Made by a program: the position numbers and the translations under genes. A stretch of 64,000 nucleotides of DNA from the NCBI RefSeq assembly GCF_003112555.1, contig NZ_BEWB01000019.1:1-64000 (forward strand). The letters are read 5' to 3'. The notes under the pieces are model-generated. The model was not told where the DNA came from, did no database searches, and worked only from the letters and a program-made list of their open reading frames with translations. The number at the start of each line of letters is the position of its first letter. Position 1 is the stretch's first letter. Origin of the DNA: Streptomyces coelicoflavus (GTDB taxonomy: Bacteria; Actinomycetota; Actinomycetes; Streptomycetales; Streptomycetaceae). Shown here one piece after another: positions 25,672 through 34,536 of the stretch.

Positions 25672-26574
25672 GTGTCCGGTGACGCCCTCAGCCAGGACCC
25701 CGCGGAGCTGCGGCGGAGGATCGACAGCAGCAAGGCGCATCCGGCGCGCGTCTACGACGTCTTCCTCGGCGGCAAGGACCACTACCCCGCCGACCTCGAC
25801 GCGGCGGCCGCCGGGCTCGCCGCCAACCCGCGCGGGTACCTCGACGTACGGCACAACCGCGACTTCCTGCGGCGCGCGGTGACCGCGCTCGCCCGCGAGG
25901 ACGGCATCCGGCAGTTCCTCGACATCGGGACCGGGCTGCCGACCGCCGAGAACGTGCACCAGATCGCCCAGCGCATCGCCCCCGAGTCGCGGGTCGTCTA
26001 CGTCGACAACGACCCGGTCGTCCTCGCCCACGCCCGCGCCCTGCTCACCAGCAGCCCCGAGGGACGTACGGACTACATCGACGCCGATCTCAAGAGTCCG
26101 GCGCGGATCCTCGAACAGGCCGCGCGGACCCTCGACTTCGACCGGCCCGTGGCGCTCTGCCTCGTCGCCGTCCTGCACTTCGTGGAGGACGGGGAGGCCT
26201 ACCCGATCGTCCGCGAACTGGTCGACGCGCTGCCCGCCGGGAGCAGGCTCGTGCTCAGCCACCTCACGGAGGACCTCAACCCGGAGAGCATCCGCGCGGT
26301 CCAGCGGACGTACACCGAGCGGGGCTTCACCTTCGTGCTGCGCTCCCGCGACGACGTCGGGCGCTTCTTCACCGAGTCCGGTCTCGAGCTCGCCGGGCCG
26401 GGGGTCGTGCCGGCGCACCACTGGCGTCCGGACCACGCGGCGCCGGTGCCGGAGCAGCCGGAGGAGTCGTACCTCGCCGGCCTCGACGACATCGAGAAGG
26501 TCCGGTACAAGGACATCAACGACGTCACGGACGCCGACATCAACGTGTACGGCGGGCTGGGCGCCAAGGGCTGA
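25672..26574 (+). CDS. SAM-dependent methyltransferase (DUF574/SAV2177 family)
   Basis: A 300-residue protein of a family expanded in Streptomyces. The N-terminal block SKAHPARVYDVFLGGKDHYP is the family signature; QFLDIGTGLPTAENVH is the SAM-binding loop near residue 82, and VVYVDNDPVVLAHA the acidic strand end. The substrate is unknown. GTG start at 25672 with GAAAGGTGGG upstream. It stands alone between the HTH membrane protein and the aminotransferase gene. Confidence 0.88.
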   Translation: MSGDALSQDPAELRRRIDSSKAHPARVYDVFLGGKDHYPADLDAAAAGLAANPRGYLDVRHNRDFLRRAVTALAREDGIRQFLDIGTGLPTAENVHQIAQRIAPESRVVYVDNDPVVLAHARALLTSSPEGRTDYIDADLKSPARILEQAARTLDFDRPVALCLVAVLHFVEDGEAYPIVRELVDALPAGSRLVLSHLTEDLNPESIRAVQRTYTERGFTFVLRSRDDVGRFFTESGLELAGPGVVPAHHWRPDHAAPVPEQPEESYLAGLDDIEKVRYKDINDVTDADINVYGGLGAKG

Positions 26575-26663
26575 CACCCGGCGGCCGCGTCACGCGAGTC
26601 GCACGGGTGTCCGGATCGCGGAAAGGCGCCTGTAGACGGCACGTACTTCTTTACGCTGCGCGC

Positions 26664-27893
26664 ATGACCGTGACCGAGAACGCGCCCGCCGCAACCGCCA
26701 CCGTGACCGCTTCACCGCCGCCGCTGGCCGCGCGGGCCCGCTCGATCGGGGGTTCGCCCGTACGGGACATCCTCGCCGTCACCGCCCGCCCCGAGGTGAT
26801 CAACTTCGCGGGCGGGCTGCCGGCCCCCGAACTGTTCGACGCCGACGGCATCGCCGCCGCCTACCGGGACGTCCTCGCCGAGACGCCCGCACGGGCCCTC
26901 CAGTACTCCACGACCGAGGGCGAGCCCACGCTGCGGGCCGCGCTCGCCGCCCGCACCTCGGCACGCGGACTGGCCACCGGCGCCGACGACCTCCTCGTCA
27001 CCACCGGCTCCCAGCAGGCGCTGTCGCTGCTCGCCACCGCGCTGCTCGAACCCGGCGACACCGTCCTCGTCGAGCGCCCCTGCTACCTGGCCGCGCTCCA
27101 GGCCTTCGGCCTCGCGGGCGCCCGGGTGGTGGCCGTGCCCGGGGACGAGGACGGGATGGACCCCGGGGCACTGGAGGAGCTGGTGGTGCGCGAGCGCCCC
27201 AAACTGCTCTACACGGTCCCCACCTTCTCCAACCCCACCGGCCGCACCCTGCCCGCCGCCCGCCGCGCCGCCGTCGCCGAGGTCGCCGGACGGTGCGGCC
27301 TGTGGATCGTCGAGGACGACCCGTACGGCGAACTGCGCTTCGAGGGTGAGCGGGTGCCGTGGATCGCCTCCTACGAGGGCGCCCGCGACCGGACGGTGCT
27401 GCTGGGCTCCTTCTCCAAGGTCATGGCGCCCGGCCTGCGCCTGGGCTGGCTGCGGGCGCCCGACGGGCTGCGCCGGGCCTGCGCGGTCGCCAAGCAGGCC
27501 GCCGACCTGCACACCCCCACCGTCAACCAGCTCGCCGCCGCCCGCTACCTCGCCGACCGGGACCTGGACGCCCACGTCGCCCGCGTCGCCGCCGCCTACG
27601 GCGCACGCCGGGACGCCATGCTCGCGGGCCTGGCGGACGCCCTCCCGGCCGGGTCGGCGTGGACCCGTCCCGAGGGCGGCATGTTCCTGTGGGCCCGGTT
27701 GCCGGACGGGTACGACACCACCGCCCTGCTCCCCGAAGTGGTCCGGCACGACGTGGCGTACGTCCCCGGCGCCCCCTTCCACGCCGGTGAGCCCGACCGC
27801 GCCACGCTGCGGCTCTGCTTCGTGACGCAGACGCCGGACGAGATCGCGGAGGGGCTGCGGCGGCTCGGGGACGGGCTGCGGACCGCGCGCTAG
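26664..27893 (+). CDS. PLP-dependent aminotransferase, 2-aminoadipate/aromatic type
   Basis: A 409-residue fold-type I aminotransferase. The PLP lysine is in LLGSFSKVMAPGLRLGWL near residue 252; TVPTFSNPTGRTL and VEDDPYGELRF are the other cofactor contacts. It resembles the aminotransferase domain of MocR proteins but has no HTH. It may act on 2-aminoadipate, branched-chain or aromatic amino acids. It lies just left of the secondary-metabolite cluster, but a hairpin and a non-coding stretch separate them, so I do not count it in the cluster. Confidence 0.86.
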   Translation: MTVTENAPAATATVTASPPPLAARARSIGGSPVRDILAVTARPEVINFAGGLPAPELFDADGIAAAYRDVLAETPARALQYSTTEGEPTLRAALAARTSARGLATGADDLLVTTGSQQALSLLATALLEPGDTVLVERPCYLAALQAFGLAGARVVAVPGDEDGMDPGALEELVVRERPKLLYTVPTFSNPTGRTLPAARRAAVAEVAGRCGLWIVEDDPYGELRFEGERVPWIASYEGARDRTVLLGSFSKVMAPGLRLGWLRAPDGLRRACAVAKQAADLHTPTVNQLAAARYLADRDLDAHVARVAAAYGARRDAMLAGLADALPAGSAWTRPEGGMFLWARLPDGYDTTALLPEVVRHDVAYVPGAPFHAGEPDRATLRLCFVTQTPDEIAEGLRRLGDGLRTAR

Positions 27894-28277
27894 ACCGACA
27901 CCGGCCGGGTCACTCCGGCCGGGTCACTCCCTGGCCGTCGCGACCGTCACCGCCCGGACCCGCAGCGCCACCCGGCCGGGCAGGGCGGTCGCGACGAGGG
28001 TGAGGAGACCGGCCCCGGCGAGTCCCGCCTCCGATCGTCTCCTGGCCTGCGCGCCGACCATGCCGAAAGTGGTGCTGTCACCCAGTACCTGGTCGGGGCT
28101 CCGGCCCCACTGGAGCGTTGTCGCACCGCGGAGGTCGGAGCGCGGGCGCTGATCGAGGCTGCCATGGACGCGCGTCGCCTCGGCCACGGTCCGGCCCTGC
28201 CGCTGGCTTTCCCTGAAGCGGCCTCCGACAGCCAGGTGGGCAGGGGACATCCCCGCCCACCGAGGTTTGCCCGGCGG
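27894..28277. other. Non-coding gap at the left edge of the cluster, with a 14-bp tandem repeat
   Basis: About 384 bases without a gene I can support. GGCCGGGTCACTCC occurs twice in tandem (27903-27916, 27917-27930) just after the aminotransferase stop. A 108-codon open frame on the minus strand here has no family-like features and an atypical composition. The gap ends in the terminator of the DAHP synthase gene. Confidence 0.5.
28235..28261 (-). terminator. Terminator of the DAHP synthase gene
   Basis: GGTGGGCAGGGG (28235-28246) pairs with CCCCGCCCACC (28251-28261) around a 4-base loop, with one bulged base, starting 17 bases past the stop codon of the minus-strand gene. Confidence 0.7.
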
Positions 28278-29516
28278 TCAGGCGCCCCGGTACAGCTCGG
28301 CCACGCGGGAGGCGAGGTCGAGTGCCTGGCGCCGGTTCAGCCGGGGGTCGCAGGCGGTGGTGTAGCGCTGCGGGAGGTCGTCGGTGTGCACCGGGTCGGC
28401 CCCGCCGACGCATTCCGTGACGTCCTCGCCGGTGAGTTCCAGGTGGATGCCTCCCGGGTGGGTGCCCAGCGCGCGGTGCACCTCGACGAAGCCGCGGATC
28501 TCGTCCAGGATCACGTCGAAACCGCGCGTCTTGTGGCCGCTGGGGGCGGTGAAGGTGTTGCCGTGCATGGGGTCGGTGACCCAGCCGACCGCGGCGCCCT
28601 CGGCGAGGGCCTTCTCGACCAGTGCGGGCAGGACGTCCCTGATCCGGTCGGCTCCGGCACGTACGACGAAGGTGAGGCGGCCGGCCTCCCGGTCGGGGTC
28701 GAGGCGTTCGATGTAGCGCAGGACCTCGTCGGTCTCCGTCGTCGGGCCGAGCTTGACGGCGACCGGGTTGCGGATCCCCGCCAGGAAGTCGAGGTGCGCG
28801 CCCTCGGGGGCGCGGGTGCGCTCGCCGACCCACAGGAGGTGGCCGCTGGTCCCGTACCGGGCTCCGGTCGTGTCGTCGGTGCGGGTCAGGGCGTGCTCGT
28901 AGTCGAGGAGCAGGGCCTCGTGGCTGACGAAGAACTCCGGGGGGCCGTCCACCGCCCCGGGTATGTCCGCGCCCGCCTGCCCCTCCGGCGCCCCGTGCGC
29001 GTACGTACGCAGCAGGTCCAGGGTGGTCGCGGACGCCTCGTACATGCGCTCCATGCGCTGCGGGTCGGGACGGCGTCCCGCCGCGGTGAACTCCAGGCTG
29101 TTGACCGCGTCCCCCCGGTAGGAGGGCAGGGCGCTCCCATCCCGGTGCTCGACGGCGCTGGACCGCGGCTTCGCGAACTGGCCCGCCATCCGGCCGACCC
29201 GCACCACCGGCAGGGCGGCCCCCCGGCCCAGCACGCCGGCCATGCCCCGCAGCAGCTCCAGCTTGCCGTGCACCGCCTGCGGGGTGACGCCCGCGAAGGT
29301 CTCCGCGCAGTCGCCGCCCTGGAGGAGCAGCGCCTCGCCGCGCGCCACCGCCGCGAGCCTCCCGCGCAGCCGGTCGCACGCCTCGGCGTGTACCAGGGGC
29401 GGCGCCTTCGCGAGCCGTCCTGTCACCGCGCGCAGTTCCTGCGGTTCGGGCCAGTCGGGCTGCTGGGCCGCCCGCTGCCCCGCTTCCGTACCGATACCGC
29501 CCATGACGCCGACCAT
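28278..29516 (-). CDS. Class II DAHP synthase (cluster copy)
   Basis: A 412-residue class II 3-deoxy-D-arabino-heptulosonate 7-phosphate synthase, the entry enzyme of the shikimate pathway. The metal ligands are visible in order: Cys in LLQGGDCAETF (about 67), His in TDPMHGNTF (about 292), Glu in GIHLELTGEDVTE and Asp in ACDPRLNR. QFAKPRS is the phosphoenolpyruvate region. It is PhzC-like in size, shorter than the roughly 450 residues of the housekeeping enzyme. A good GAGGAGGGGG ribosome site precedes the ATG at 29516. Divergent from trpE, it should raise chorismate supply for this cluster. Confidence 0.93.
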   Translation of the reverse strand: MVGVMGGIGTEAGQRAAQQPDWPEPQELRAVTGRLAKAPPLVHAEACDRLRGRLAAVARGEALLLQGGDCAETFAGVTPQAVHGKLELLRGMAGVLGRGAALPVVRVGRMAGQFAKPRSSAVEHRDGSALPSYRGDAVNSLEFTAAGRRPDPQRMERMYEASATTLDLLRTYAHGAPEGQAGADIPGAVDGPPEFFVSHEALLLDYEHALTRTDDTTGARYGTSGHLLWVGERTRAPEGAHLDFLAGIRNPVAVKLGPTTETDEVLRYIERLDPDREAGRLTFVVRAGADRIRDVLPALVEKALAEGAAVGWVTDPMHGNTFTAPSGHKTRGFDVILDEIRGFVEVHRALGTHPGGIHLELTGEDVTECVGGADPVHTDDLPQRYTTACDPRLNRRQALDLASRVAELYRGA

Positions 29517-29607
29517 TGCGTGCCCCCTCCTCGTTCGGTTTCCGGCTTCACCCCAATTCACGGCGCGGGGGCCGGTCAAGCAAACCGCAATTGGTCCGCA
29601 CGGCGGG

Positions 29608-29651
29608 CCGGGAAATGGACTGGTTGTCCGTGGACGGCAGTTGGTTCTATT
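29608..29651 (+). promoter_or_regulatory. trpE upstream region with motif shared with trpD
   Basis: CCGGGAAATGGACTGGT (29608-29624) recurs with one change upstream of trpD (33365-33381). Directly after it, TTGTCC (29624-29629) and TCTATT (29646-29651) with 16 bases between could be a promoter. The gap of 232 bases lies between divergent DAHP synthase and trpE genes. Confidence 0.45.
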
Positions 29652-29748
29652 GCCGGGCCGAAACCGCTCGAGAAGGCGGCGGAAGCGCGCCGCATCACGT
29701 CCGACGGGAAAGTCCAGTGCCCGTTCAACGATCACAGAGAGATCATCC

Positions 29749-31305
29749 ATGCCAGGAAAGCCATCGGGAACGCGACCGATACCCGTGCGGGTGACGGTCG
29801 ACGACCTCCCCGCGCACGACCCGCTCGGGCTCCTCACGCACCTCCAGGAATCGGCCGACACCCAGGACGCCTTCCTGCTGGAGGGCTACGACGGTTCCCA
29901 GGAGCACCGGACGTCCGCCGTCGTCGGCAGCGGCCGGCTCTGCGAGATCCGCGTCTTCGGGAGCACGGGAGGCAGCACGGGCGGCAAAAGCGTGGAGGGC
30001 GGTGCCCCGGGGCGCGTCGAGATCGAGGGCACCCCGCTCCTCGCCGAGGCGCTGGCCGGGGAAGCCGTACGCGTGGGCCTCGTACGGCAGGAGACGGCCG
30101 GGGGCTTCACCTTCTCCGCAGCCCGGCAGATGTGGGACCTGCTGGAGGCCGCCCAGCGGCTCTTCGCGGTGGAGACGCAGGTTCCGCTGTCCGCCTTCGC
30201 CTTCGGCTTCCTGACGTCGCTGTCGTACGAGTCGACCTGGCTGATGGAGGACCTGCCGCCGCGCCCCGGTCACCCCGAGGGCCCGGACGTGGTGCTCACC
30301 CTGTTCCGCGAGACCGTCTGGTACGACGGCCCGGCCGGCACCGTCCGCCGTCTGCGCGCCGAGAGCGAGGCCTTCCCGGCGGCGCAGGGGCCCGACCCCC
30401 TGGCGGCGGCGCGCGCGGCAGCCGCGGTCGGCGCGGTCGGCGCGCAGCCCGTGCCGGAGGCCCCCGCCCCGCTGTCCGTGAAGGACAGCGTCGACAAGGC
30501 GACCTTCCTGGGGTGGGCGGAGCGCTGCCTGGAGCACATCAGGGTCGGTGACATCTACCAGATCCAGATCGGGCACCGGGTCGACGTCCGTACCTTGCTC
30601 ACCCCCGGCGACGTCTACCGCCGGCTGCGTCGGCGCAACCCCTCGCCGCACATGTACCTGGCTCCGCGCGCCGGGAGCCTCCTGATCGGTGCGAGCCCCG
30701 AGCTGTTCCTGAAGATCTCCGACGGGGAGATCATGATGCGGCCCATCGCGGGCACCACCCGCCGCGGGCCGGACGAGGAGGAGAACGAGCGCCGCATCAA
30801 GGAGATGACGGCGAGCACCAAGGAGCGCGCCGAGCACATCATGCTCGTCGACCTGTGCCGCAACGACATCGGCCGGGTCAGCCTGCCGAGCACCCGGCCG
30901 GTGGACGACCTGATGTCGGTCCAGGCGTTCTCGCACGTCTTCCACCTGGTGTCGACCGTCTGCGGGCGGCTCGCGGAGGGCGTCGGGGTGTGGGACGCGG
31001 TGCGGGCGGCCTTCCCCGCCGGGACGATGACCGGCGCGCCCAAGATCCGCGCCATGGAGATCATCAACGAGCTGGAGGCCGAGCCCCGGGGCAGCTACGC
31101 GGGCGCCGTCGGCCTCGTGGACGCGCGCGGCGCCTGGAGCGAGCTCGCGCTGTGCATCCGTACCGTCACCTACGACGGAAGCACCTACTCCACGCAGACC
31201 TCGGCCGGGATGGTCGCACAGTCGGACCCCGAGGCGGAGTGGCAGGAGACCCTGACGAAGATGGGCGCGTCCTACTGGGCGCTGACCGGCAAGGAGCTGT
31301 GGTGA
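29749..31305 (+). CDS. trpE: Anthranilate synthase component I
   Basis: A 518-residue chorismate-using enzyme giving anthranilate with TrpG. Key blocks are MRPIAGTTRRG, HIMLVDLCRNDIGRVS and GTMTGAPKIRAMEI. In the tryptophan-binding region the usual LLES motif reads FLLEGYDGS (about 42-50), a change often linked to loss of feedback inhibition, which would suit a secondary pathway; this is inference. The ATG at 29749 has AGAGAG upstream. Its last codons overlap the trpG start. Confidence 0.94.
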   Translation: MPGKPSGTRPIPVRVTVDDLPAHDPLGLLTHLQESADTQDAFLLEGYDGSQEHRTSAVVGSGRLCEIRVFGSTGGSTGGKSVEGGAPGRVEIEGTPLLAEALAGEAVRVGLVRQETAGGFTFSAARQMWDLLEAAQRLFAVETQVPLSAFAFGFLTSLSYESTWLMEDLPPRPGHPEGPDVVLTLFRETVWYDGPAGTVRRLRAESEAFPAAQGPDPLAAARAAAAVGAVGAQPVPEAPAPLSVKDSVDKATFLGWAERCLEHIRVGDIYQIQIGHRVDVRTLLTPGDVYRRLRRRNPSPHMYLAPRAGSLLIGASPELFLKISDGEIMMRPIAGTTRRGPDEEENERRIKEMTASTKERAEHIMLVDLCRNDIGRVSLPSTRPVDDLMSVQAFSHVFHLVSTVCGRLAEGVGVWDAVRAAFPAGTMTGAPKIRAMEIINELEAEPRGSYAGAVGLVDARGAWSELALCIRTVTYDGSTYSTQTSAGMVAQSDPEAEWQETLTKMGASYWALTGKELW

Positions 31306-31937
31306 CGCGTCCGAAGAGGGTCCTGCTGATCGACGCGTACGACAGCTTCGTGCACATCATCGACCAGTACCTGCGCACGCTGGGGGCGCACACCGAGGTC
31401 GTACGGTCCGGCACGCGCAGCCCGGACCGGCTGGCGGGGCTGGAGCCGGACGCGGTGGTGCTGGGTCCGGGCCCCGGCCACCCGGCGGACTCGGGGCACG
31501 TGGAGCTGGTGCACCGGTTCGCCGGGGAGGTGCCGCTGCTCGGCGTCTGCCTGGGGCACCAGGCGATCGGGCTGGCGTACGGAGGTCGGATCGAGGTGGC
31601 GGACCAGGTGATGCACGGCCGCACCAGCACGGTGCGGCACGACGGCGCCGGGGTGTTCCAGGGGCTCGGCAACACCCTGGAGGCCACCCGGTACCACTCG
31701 CTCGTCGTCGCGGAGCCGCTGCCGGTGGAGCTGGTGACGACCGCGGTCTCCACCGACCACGCGTACGTGATGGGGCTGCGCCACCGTACGCTGCCCGTCG
31801 AAGGGGTGCAGTTCCACCCGGAGAGCATCATGACCCCCGGGGGTCTGGAGATCATGCGGAACTTCCTTGCCCTGGGTGGTAGTCGCGAGGACGGTGCAGT
31901 CCACGACGAGCGGGCCGGGCAGCTCAGCGTGCGGTGA
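31302..31937 (+). CDS. trpG: Anthranilate synthase glutamine amidotransferase
   Basis: A 211-residue class I amidotransferase that passes ammonia from glutamine to TrpE. The nucleophile is in LGVCLGHQAIGLAYGG near residue 83, and the His/Glu pair in VQFHPESIMTPGG near 173. It begins with GTG inside the trpE stop (GTGA overlap). Its tail overlaps the end of the convergent MocR regulator gene by 14 bases. Confidence 0.94.
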   Translation: MTRPKRVLLIDAYDSFVHIIDQYLRTLGAHTEVVRSGTRSPDRLAGLEPDAVVLGPGPGHPADSGHVELVHRFAGEVPLLGVCLGHQAIGLAYGGRIEVADQVMHGRTSTVRHDGAGVFQGLGNTLEATRYHSLVVAEPLPVELVTTAVSTDHAYVMGLRHRTLPVEGVQFHPESIMTPGGLEIMRNFLALGGSREDGAVHDERAGQLSVR

Positions 31938-33312
31938 CCGCGGCGGCGATCTCCTCGGTCGCCTGGGCGACCCCGACGCGGGGCAGATGCGCGTGCCCCA
32001 CCACCAGGGCGGGGGCGTCCCGGGTCGGCCCGGAGTGGAAGCCGGCGCCGCCGCGCACGAGCACCGAGCGGCGCAGGGCTCCCGCCACGACGGCCGCCTC
32101 GTCGACCTTGCGGGGCAGCCGCACGTAGGCGTGCAGTCCTGCGGCGGCTCCGAGGACCTCGGCCCCCGGGAGGTGGCGGCGCACCGCGTCCTCCAGGACC
32201 TCGCGGCGGCTGCTCGCCGTCTTCGCCAGGCGCCGTACATGCCGGTCGAACAGCCCGCTGCGGAGCAGTTCCGCGAAGGCGAGCTGGGTGAAGGACTCGG
32301 TGCCGAGGTCCTGGCGGACCTTGGCGTGCAGGATCCCGTCGAGGAGTTCGTCGGGGGCGGCCAGCCAGCCCAGCCGCAGTCCGGGGCCCAGGAGTTTGCT
32401 GGCCGTTCCCGCGTAAACCACCCGCTCGGGGGCCAGCCGCTGGAGGGCCAGCGGGCGCGGGGTCCGTGCGTACCAGAGCCCTCCGTCGTAGTCGTCCTCG
32501 ACGATCCACGAGTCCGTGTCGCGGGCCCACTCGACCAGTTCCTGCCTGCGCCGCTCCGACAGGGTGACACCGAGGGGGAACTGGTGGGCGGGCGTGACCA
32601 GGACGACGCGCGCGGAGGTCGCCGCCAGCGCGCCGACGTCCAGCCCCTCCTCGTCCACCGGCACCGCGACCGTGCGCATGCCGCTGTCCGTGATGAACCG
32701 GCGCTGCCCCGGATGGCCCGGGTCCTCCACGGCCACCTCCTCCAGACCGGCCTCCCGCAGTGCGGTGCACAGCAGGCCGAGCCCTTGGGCGAACCCGCCC
32801 ACGACCACGATCCTCCCCGGCGCGGCGCGTACCCCGTGCCACCGGCCGAGGAGTCTCGCGAGTTCGCCCCGCAGCACCGCCTCGCCGGCCAGTGGCGGGT
32901 AGTCGTGGCCCCGGCCGGAGTCCTGCAGCGCGCGCTGGTAGGCGGTGAGCCAGACGGTGTGCGGGAAGGGCAGTGTGTTGGCGCCGCCGGTGCGCAGGTC
33001 CCAGCGCACCGCGGGTTCCCGGCCGTTGTCGAGCAGCACCGGCACGACGGACTGCTGAGGCAGGTGGTGCACCACGCGGGTTCCGGCGCCCTGCCGGGAC
33101 TCCAGGTAGCCCTCGGCGGTGAGCTGACCGTACGCGTCGACCACCACGCTGCGGGCGACCGAAAGGTCCTCGGCGAGCCTGCGGGAGGCGGGCAGGCGTG
33201 TTCCGGGGCGCAGAATCCCCGTCTCTATCTCCTCCCGGATGAACTTCTGGATCTGCGAAGTCAGAGATTCACCGGATGTACGGGAAACGGAAACAGACAT
33301 GTGCAGAGGCAC
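31924..33312 (-). CDS. MocR/PdxR-type regulator (GntR HTH plus aminotransferase domain)
   Basis: A 462-residue fusion. Residues about 18-85 form a GntR winged helix (IREEIETGILRPGTRLPASR, SVARSVVVDAYGQLTAEG). The rest is an aminotransferase-like domain with the PLP lysine in YAGTASKLLGPGLRLGWL near residue 312. MocR proteins bind PLP or an amino-acid adduct and control neighbouring genes. It faces trpD across 135 bases, so trpD, and perhaps trpE, which carries the same motif, are candidate targets. GTG 33312 is preferred because GGAGGG lies 9 bases before it; ATG 33300 is the alternative. Confidence 0.9.
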   Translation of the reverse strand: MPLHMSVSVSRTSGESLTSQIQKFIREEIETGILRPGTRLPASRRLAEDLSVARSVVVDAYGQLTAEGYLESRQGAGTRVVHHLPQQSVVPVLLDNGREPAVRWDLRTGGANTLPFPHTVWLTAYQRALQDSGRGHDYPPLAGEAVLRGELARLLGRWHGVRAAPGRIVVVGGFAQGLGLLCTALREAGLEEVAVEDPGHPGQRRFITDSGMRTVAVPVDEEGLDVGALAATSARVVLVTPAHQFPLGVTLSERRRQELVEWARDTDSWIVEDDYDGGLWYARTPRPLALQRLAPERVVYAGTASKLLGPGLRLGWLAAPDELLDGILHAKVRQDLGTESFTQLAFAELLRSGLFDRHVRRLAKTASSRREVLEDAVRRHLPGAEVLGAAAGLHAYVRLPRKVDEAAVVAGALRRSVLVRGGAGFHSGPTRDAPALVVGHAHLPRVGVAQATEEIAAAVTAR

Positions 33313-33364
33313 GGGGCTTCTCCCTCCCAATGGGGTGTTCTCACAAGGTGGACTGCAACTCTCA

Positions 33365-33381
33365 CCGGGAAATGGTCTGGT
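33365..33381 (+). promoter_or_regulatory. Second copy of the 17-bp trpE/trpD motif
   Basis: CCGGGAAATGGTCTGGT differs in one base from the copy before trpE (29608-29624). It lies 67 bases before the trpD start, in the gap with the MocR gene. Confidence 0.5.
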
Positions 33382-33447
33382 GCCGGTCCGCCCGCTTTCC
33401 GAACAATCGATGCACCGCACTGCGAACTTCTGCGAGGGGAAACCGTG

Positions 33448-34527
33448 ATGACCCGGAATGTCGATGTGCCCGTACCCGCCGACCGGCTCTGGTCCGGCCT
33501 GCTGAACTCCTTGCTGGAGGCACGGCATCTCTCCGCCGACGAGACCGACTGGGTCATGGAGGAGGTGATGTGCGGCCGTGCCGCGCCCTCGCGGCTCGCC
33601 GCGCTCCTGGTCGCGCTGCGGGCGAAGGGCGAGACGACCGACGAGATCGAGGGGCTGACCCGGGCCATGCGCCGGCACGCCGTTCCGCTGCGGGTGGAGG
33701 GGCCGGCCGTCGACATCGTCGGTACCGGCGGTGACGGTTCCGACAGCGTCAACATCTCCACGATGTCCGCCGTCGTCGCCGCGGGCGCCGGAGCCCGGGT
33801 GGTCAAGCACGGCAACCGGTCGGCCTCCTCGCGGTGCGGTTCCGCGGACGTGCTGGAGGAGTTGGGCGTCGTACTGGACCTGCCGTCCGCCGAACTCGCG
33901 GAGGTGGCACAGGAGGTGGGGATCACCTTCTGTTTCGCCCCGCTGTTCCACCCCTCGCTGCGGCACGCCGCGCCGACCCGGCGCGAACTCGGCATCCGTA
34001 CGGTCTTCAACCTGCTCGGCCCGCTCACCAATCCCGCCCGTCCCTCCGCTTCGGCGGTCGGCGTCGCCGACGCCCGTGCGGCCGCGCCGATGGCGGGCGT
34101 CCTTGCCCGCCAAGGCGTCTCGGCCCTGGTCTTCCGCGGTGACGACGGGATGGACGAACTGACCGTCACCACCACGTCCACCGTCTGGTCGATACAGAAC
34201 GGGGAGGTGCGCGAGGAGACCTTCGACCCCAGGAGCATCGGCATCCCTCTGGCCTCCCCCGCCGACCTGCTCGGCGGCGACCGCGCGCACAACGCCCGCA
34301 TCGCCCACGACCTGCTGGACGGCGCCCCGGTGCACCGGGGGGTGCGGGACGCGGTGCTGCTGTCCGCGGCGGCCGGACTCGCCGCCCTGGACCCCTCGGA
34401 CGCACCCGTCGCCCAGCGGCTGGGCGCGGCCGTGGACCGGGCCGCCGCCGCCCTCGATTCGGGGGCGGCGGCAGCGGTCCTGGAGCACTGGGCGGCAGCC
34501 ACGGGCAAGCGGTCCGGGAGCCTGTGA
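33448..34527 (+). CDS. trpD: Anthranilate phosphoribosyltransferase
   Basis: A 359-residue enzyme that joins anthranilate to PRPP. The PRPP-binding IVGTGGDGSDSVNIST lies near residue 90, and VVKHGNRSASSRCGSADVLE near 117 gives the anthranilate/PRPP contacts. GAGGGGA precedes the ATG at 33448 by 7 bases. It converges on trpC with 9 bases between. A cluster copy, in addition to the presumed housekeeping gene elsewhere. Confidence 0.94.
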   Translation: MTRNVDVPVPADRLWSGLLNSLLEARHLSADETDWVMEEVMCGRAAPSRLAALLVALRAKGETTDEIEGLTRAMRRHAVPLRVEGPAVDIVGTGGDGSDSVNISTMSAVVAAGAGARVVKHGNRSASSRCGSADVLEELGVVLDLPSAELAEVAQEVGITFCFAPLFHPSLRHAAPTRRELGIRTVFNLLGPLTNPARPSASAVGVADARAAAPMAGVLARQGVSALVFRGDDGMDELTVTTTSTVWSIQNGEVREETFDPRSIGIPLASPADLLGGDRAHNARIAHDLLDGAPVHRGVRDAVLLSAAAGLAALDPSDAPVAQRLGAAVDRAAAALDSGAAAAVLEHWAAATGKRSGSL

Positions 34528-34536
34528 CACCCGGCG

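Noticed and set aside
26664..27893. Aminotransferase as the left-most cluster gene
   Set aside because: It points away, is separated by a 384-base gap with a terminator, and resembles ordinary chromosomal aminotransferases; membership cannot be supported.
27924..28250. 108-codon minus-strand frame in the left gap of the cluster
   Set aside because: No recognisable domain, no ribosome site, and it overlaps a terminator-like hairpin and a tandem repeat.
29616..29660. Classical trp attenuator leader before trpE
   Set aside because: The short frame has two separate Trp codons rather than a tandem run, and no clear terminator/antiterminator pair follows; kept only as an alternative reading of the shared motif.
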